A stretch of DNA of 7,814 bases, taken from the NCBI GenBank assembly GCA_032119475.1, contig JAUMCA010000085.1, positions 1 to 7,814 on the forward strand. The letters are read 5' to 3'. The stretch's first letter is position 1. Each line of letters starts with the position of its first letter. Both the position numbers and the translations under genes were made by a program. Origin of the DNA: F1-60-MAGs149 sp032119475. Its GTDB lineage: Bacteria; Actinomycetota; Thermoleophilia; Gaiellales; F1-60-MAGs149. The notes below the pieces were generated by a model. The model had not been told where the DNA came from. It saw only the letters and a list, made by a program, of their open reading frames with translations, and did no database searches. This document shows, piece after piece, positions 6,071 through 7,814 of this stretch.

Positions 6071-7210
6071 TTACCCGTTGTCCGCGGCGGGCGCGTCAGC
6101 ACCCGCGGCGGGCTTCTTGGCCGCCGGCTTACGGGCCGCGGCGGGCTTCTTGGCCGCCGGCTTCTTCGCCGCCGCGGGCTTCTCAGCGGCCTTGGCCGCC
6201 GTCTTGGCAGCGGGCTTCGCGGCGGTCTTGGCGGCCGGCTTGGCCGCGGGCTTCGCCGTCGTCTTGGCGGCGGGCTTCGCCGCCGGCTTCGCGGCAGCGG
6301 GCTTCTTGGCGGCCGGCTTGGCGGCGGGCTTCGGCTTCTCCTCGGCGGCTGGCGGCTCCTCCGCGGCGGGGGGCTCCTCGACGACCGGGGCCTCCTCGAT
6401 AGCGGGCGGCTCCTCCACGACCGGGGCCTCGTCGGCGGCGGGTGCCTCCTCCACGACCGGGGCCTCCGGGGCCGCAGGCGCCTCGACGACCGCCGGTGCG
6501 GGTGCCTCGGGCTCCGCAACGGTGGCCGGGGCCGCCGCGACGGGGGCCGGAGCGGGCTTCGGTGCGGCCGGCTTCGGGGCCGCCGGAGCGGTGGNNNNNN
6601 NNNNCTCGGCGGTCGCCGGCTTGTCCTCCGCCTTGCCCTCCTTCGCCTCCTCCGACTCCTTCAGGAGCTGCTTGGACGGCGCCAGCATCATCACCATGTT
6701 GCGTCCGTCCTGCAGCGGCTCGGACTCGATGACCGCGATCTCCTTGAGATCCTCGGCGAGCCGCAGCAGGAGGTCGCGCCCGCGCTCGGGGTGCGTCATC
6801 TCGCGGCCGCGGAACATGATCGTGACCTTGACCTTGTCGAGGTTGCGCAGGAAGCGCACGACATGGCCCTTCTTGGTCTCGTAGTCGTGGACGCCGACCT
6901 TCGGGCGGAGCTTGATCTCCTTGATCACGATGACGTTCTGGTGCTTGCGCGCCAGCTTCGCCTTCTGCTCCTGCTCGTACTTGTACTTCGAGTAGTCCAT
7001 CACGCGGCAGACGGGCGGGCGCGCGTCGGCTGCGACCTCGACGAGGTCGAGGTTCTGGTTCCAGGCGTACTCGAGCGCGTCGTCGCGGTCCTTGACCCCG
7101 ATCTGCTCACCGTCTGCGCCGATCAGGCGCACCTGCGGAACGCGAATCGCCTCGTTGATGCGGGTACGCGGTTCTTCCGGCGGGCGGTCGAATCCGCGGC
7201 GAGGCCTCAA
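6071..7210 (-). CDS. infC: Translation initiation factor IF3 with a long acidic/basic C-terminal extension (contains a 10-N gap)
   Basis: IF3 binds the 30S subunit, keeps it apart from 50S and checks start-codon and initiator-tRNA pairing. The normal core occupies residues 1-180. The N-domain (RINEAIRVPQVRLIG, YAWNQNLDLVEVA, PPVCRVMDYSKYKYE), linker helix and C-domain (VIVIKEIKLRPKVGVHDYET, KVTIMFRGREMTHPERG) are all present, ending MVMMLAPSK. A normal IF3 would end about there. This one continues for about 199 more residues: a charged linker, a gap of 10 Ns (residues 203-206 unknown), an Ala/Pro stretch, an acidic Glu/Pro/Val block (233-291) and a basic Ala/Lys/Pro block (292-369). Start is TTG at 7208-7210 with GGAG 8 bases upstream; rare starts are typical of autoregulated infC. 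True tail length and frame across the gap are uncertain. Confidence 0.93.
   Translation of the reverse strand: MRPRRGFDRPPEEPRTRINEAIRVPQVRLIGADGEQIGVKDRDDALEYAWNQNLDLVEVAADARPPVCRVMDYSKYKYEQEQKAKLARKHQNVIVIKEIKLRPKVGVHDYETKKGHVVRFLRNLDKVKVTIMFRGREMTHPERGRDLLLRLAEDLKEIAVIESEPLQDGRNMVMMLAPSKQLLKESEEAKEGKAEDKPATAEXXXXTAPAAPKPAAPKPAPAPVAAAPATVAEPEAPAPAVVEAPAAPEAPVVEEAPAADEAPVVEEPPAIEEAPVVEEPPAAEEPPAAEEKPKPAAKPAAKKPAAAKPAAKPAAKTTAKPAAKPAAKTAAKPAAKTAAKAAEKPAAAKKPAAKKPAAARKPAAKKPAAGADAPAADNG
6104..6337 (-). repeat. Basic Ala/Lys/Pro repeat tract at the IF3 C-terminus
   Basis: IF3 residues 292-369 consist almost only of A, K and P in units such as KPAAK, KPAAKT and KKPAA, with a few T, E and R. The DNA is a chain of degenerate 12-18 bp repeats built on GGCTTCGCCGC-like units on the plus strand. 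The composition resembles histone H1-like and mycobacterial HU-type tails that bind nucleic acid. Confidence 0.85.
6359..6466 (-). repeat. Three tandem 36-bp repeats encoding a 12-residue acidic unit in the IF3 tail
   Basis: IF3 residues 249-284 are three consecutive 12-residue units, each beginning EAPVVEE and ending APAAD, PPAIE or PPAAE. At DNA level ACGACCGGGGCCTC recurs three times at 36-bp spacing. Copies are near-identical, a sign of duplication and possible length variation. Confidence 0.85.
6595..6604. other. Assembly gap (10 Ns) inside the IF3 tail
   Basis: Ten undetermined bases lie between the IF3 core linker and the repetitive tail. Ten Ns is often a placeholder, so the real length may differ. 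Sequence on both sides reads sensibly in one frame as given. Confidence 0.95.
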
Positions 7211-7346
7211 GACTGCTGCTCCATACGCAAGGGTGATGTGCTCCGATCGTCCGCGGGCGGGACTGCCCGACGCCGGCTAGGGTAGCACGCGCCGGCAGAC
7301 GGGCCGTCGTGCGCGAACCCGCTGGTCATGCGGGATTTCCCCGAGA
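7211..7346 (-). promoter_or_regulatory. thrS-infC spacer, probable regulatory leader
   Basis: This 136-base spacer is the longest in the window. On the minus strand it holds, in order: a short hairpin CCCGC/GCGGG with a 7-base loop (7318-7334) just after the thrS stop and without a T-tract; a possible -10 hexamer TACCCT (7279-7284) with no good -35; two GCCGGC copies flanking it (7271-7276 and 7290-7295 region) that could pair; and a five-codon ORF, MEQQS, at 7224-7207 whose TGA overlaps the infC TTG. No known riboswitch or L20 leader is recognised. Which, if any, is functional cannot be told from sequence. Confidence 0.35.
7219..7222 (-). promoter_or_regulatory. Shine-Dalgarno GGAG fixing the TTG start of infC
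   Basis: On the minus strand GGAG lies 8 bases before the TTG at 7210-7208. It supports that start over the later ATC or ATT codons in the INEAIRV segment. Confidence 0.55.
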
Positions 7347-7814
7347 TCACGGTTGGTAGATCGCGCGCCCGTCGCGCTCGGTCACGAGCGCGTGGAGGAC
7401 GTCGTCCAGCGGGAGCGTGCCGAGGTCGACGCGGCCGTGGCGGCGGACCGCCACGCTGCCCGACTCCGCCTCGCGATCGCCGATCACCAGCATCGCCGGG
7501 ATCTTCTGCGTCTCGGCCTCGGCGATGCGCTTGCCGATCGACTCGCCACGGTCGTCGACCACGGCGCGCAGGCCGGCGGCGTGCAGCGCGTCGCGCGCCA
7601 TCTCGGCCGCGAGACCGTGGCGGTCGGAGATCGGCAGGACCACGGCCTGCACCGGCGCGAGCCAGAGCGGGAAGGCGCCGCCGTAGTGCTCGATCAGGAT
7701 GCCGATGAAGCGCTCGAACGAGCCGAGCAGCGCGCGGTGGATCATCACCGGCCGATGGTCGCGGTCGTCCGCGCCCGTGTACTCGAGCTCGAAGCGCTCC
7801 GGCAGGTTGAAGTC
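7347..7814 (-). CDS. thrS: Threonyl-tRNA synthetase, C-terminal part (5' end outside window)
   Basis: The visible 155 residues are the end of ThrRS, which charges tRNA-Thr in the cytoplasm. They begin DFNLPERFELEYTGADD, part of the class II catalytic core. Next comes motif 3 region PVMIHRALLGSFERFIGILIEHY, whose His matches the third zinc ligand of the E. coli enzyme (His511) by position from the C-terminus. The rest is the anticodon-binding domain: FPLWLAPVQAVVLPISDRH, AGLRAVVDDRGESIGKRIAEAETQKIPAMLVIGDREAE, then VDLGTLPLDDVLHALVTERD. The protein ends RAIYQP at TGA 7347-7349. It lies upstream of infC on the same strand, the usual thrS-infC-rpmI-rplT order. The catalytic core motifs 1 and 2, the editing domain and the promoter lie beyond the window. 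Confidence 0.97.
   Translation of the reverse strand, partial: DFNLPERFELEYTGADDRDHRPVMIHRALLGSFERFIGILIEHYGGAFPLWLAPVQAVVLPISDRHGLAAEMARDALHAAGLRAVVDDRGESIGKRIAEAETQKIPAMLVIGDREAESGSVAVRRHGRVDLGTLPLDDVLHALVTERDGRAIYQP

Noticed and set aside
6104..6337. CRISPR-like or mobile repeat array in the short-period repeats
   Set aside because: The repeats are degenerate, have no spacers, and are explained as codons of the Ala/Lys/Pro tail of IF3.
5287..7285. Long plus-strand open frames across rplT, rpmI and infC
   Set aside because: Low-complexity Arg/Leu/Gly or Ala/Gly/Ser translations opposite certain ribosomal-protein and IF3 genes; they arise from codon bias and the repeat tract.
7318..7334. 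Intrinsic terminator after thrS
   Set aside because: Only a 5-bp stem with a 7-base loop and no T-tract; not enough for a separate call, so it is mentioned only within the spacer entry.

Overview
The window is very GC-rich bacterial chromosome with almost every third codon position G or C. The proteins and gene order look like a high-GC actinobacterium, most plausibly class Thermoleophilia (Solirubrobacterales). This is judged from protein character and synteny only; no search was run. A run of 10 Ns at 6595-6604 marks a draft-assembly gap.

Left part, plus strand (1-2600): the end of a histidine operon followed by a methyltransferase. A 5'-truncated hisH is followed by hisF, a fused hisIE and a class I SAM-dependent methyltransferase of unknown substrate. 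All junctions overlap (1 bp, 31 bp and 4 bp), so the block is one translationally coupled transcript. HisH and HisF together form imidazole glycerol phosphate synthase, and HisIE catalyses the two steps after HisG. No hisA/priA lies between hisH and hisF.

Right part, minus strand (2597-7814), in transcription order: the 3' end of thrS, infC (IF3, with a TTG start and a roughly 200-residue acidic-then-basic tail), rpmI (L35), rplT (L20) and a SpoU/TrmH-family rRNA 2'-O-methyltransferase. This is a classic translation operon. After a 102-bp spacer with a plausible promoter comes a secreted lipoprotein gene with a PKD-type domain. Its reading frame is cut by one in-frame TAA at 3017-3019, but coding-quality sequence continues in the same frame for another 139 codons.

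The two transcription units meet tail to tail. The methyltransferase stop and the stop of the lipoprotein frame share a single CTAG palindrome at 2597-2600, next to a strong G/C hairpin.

I see no defence system, mobile element, CRISPR array, tRNA or rRNA gene, and no clearly new multi-gene system. The items most worth a second look are the interrupted lipoprotein, the IF3 tail with its 36-bp tandem repeat and assembly gap, and changed active-site residues in HisH and HisF. No gene-free stretch exceeds 300 bases.
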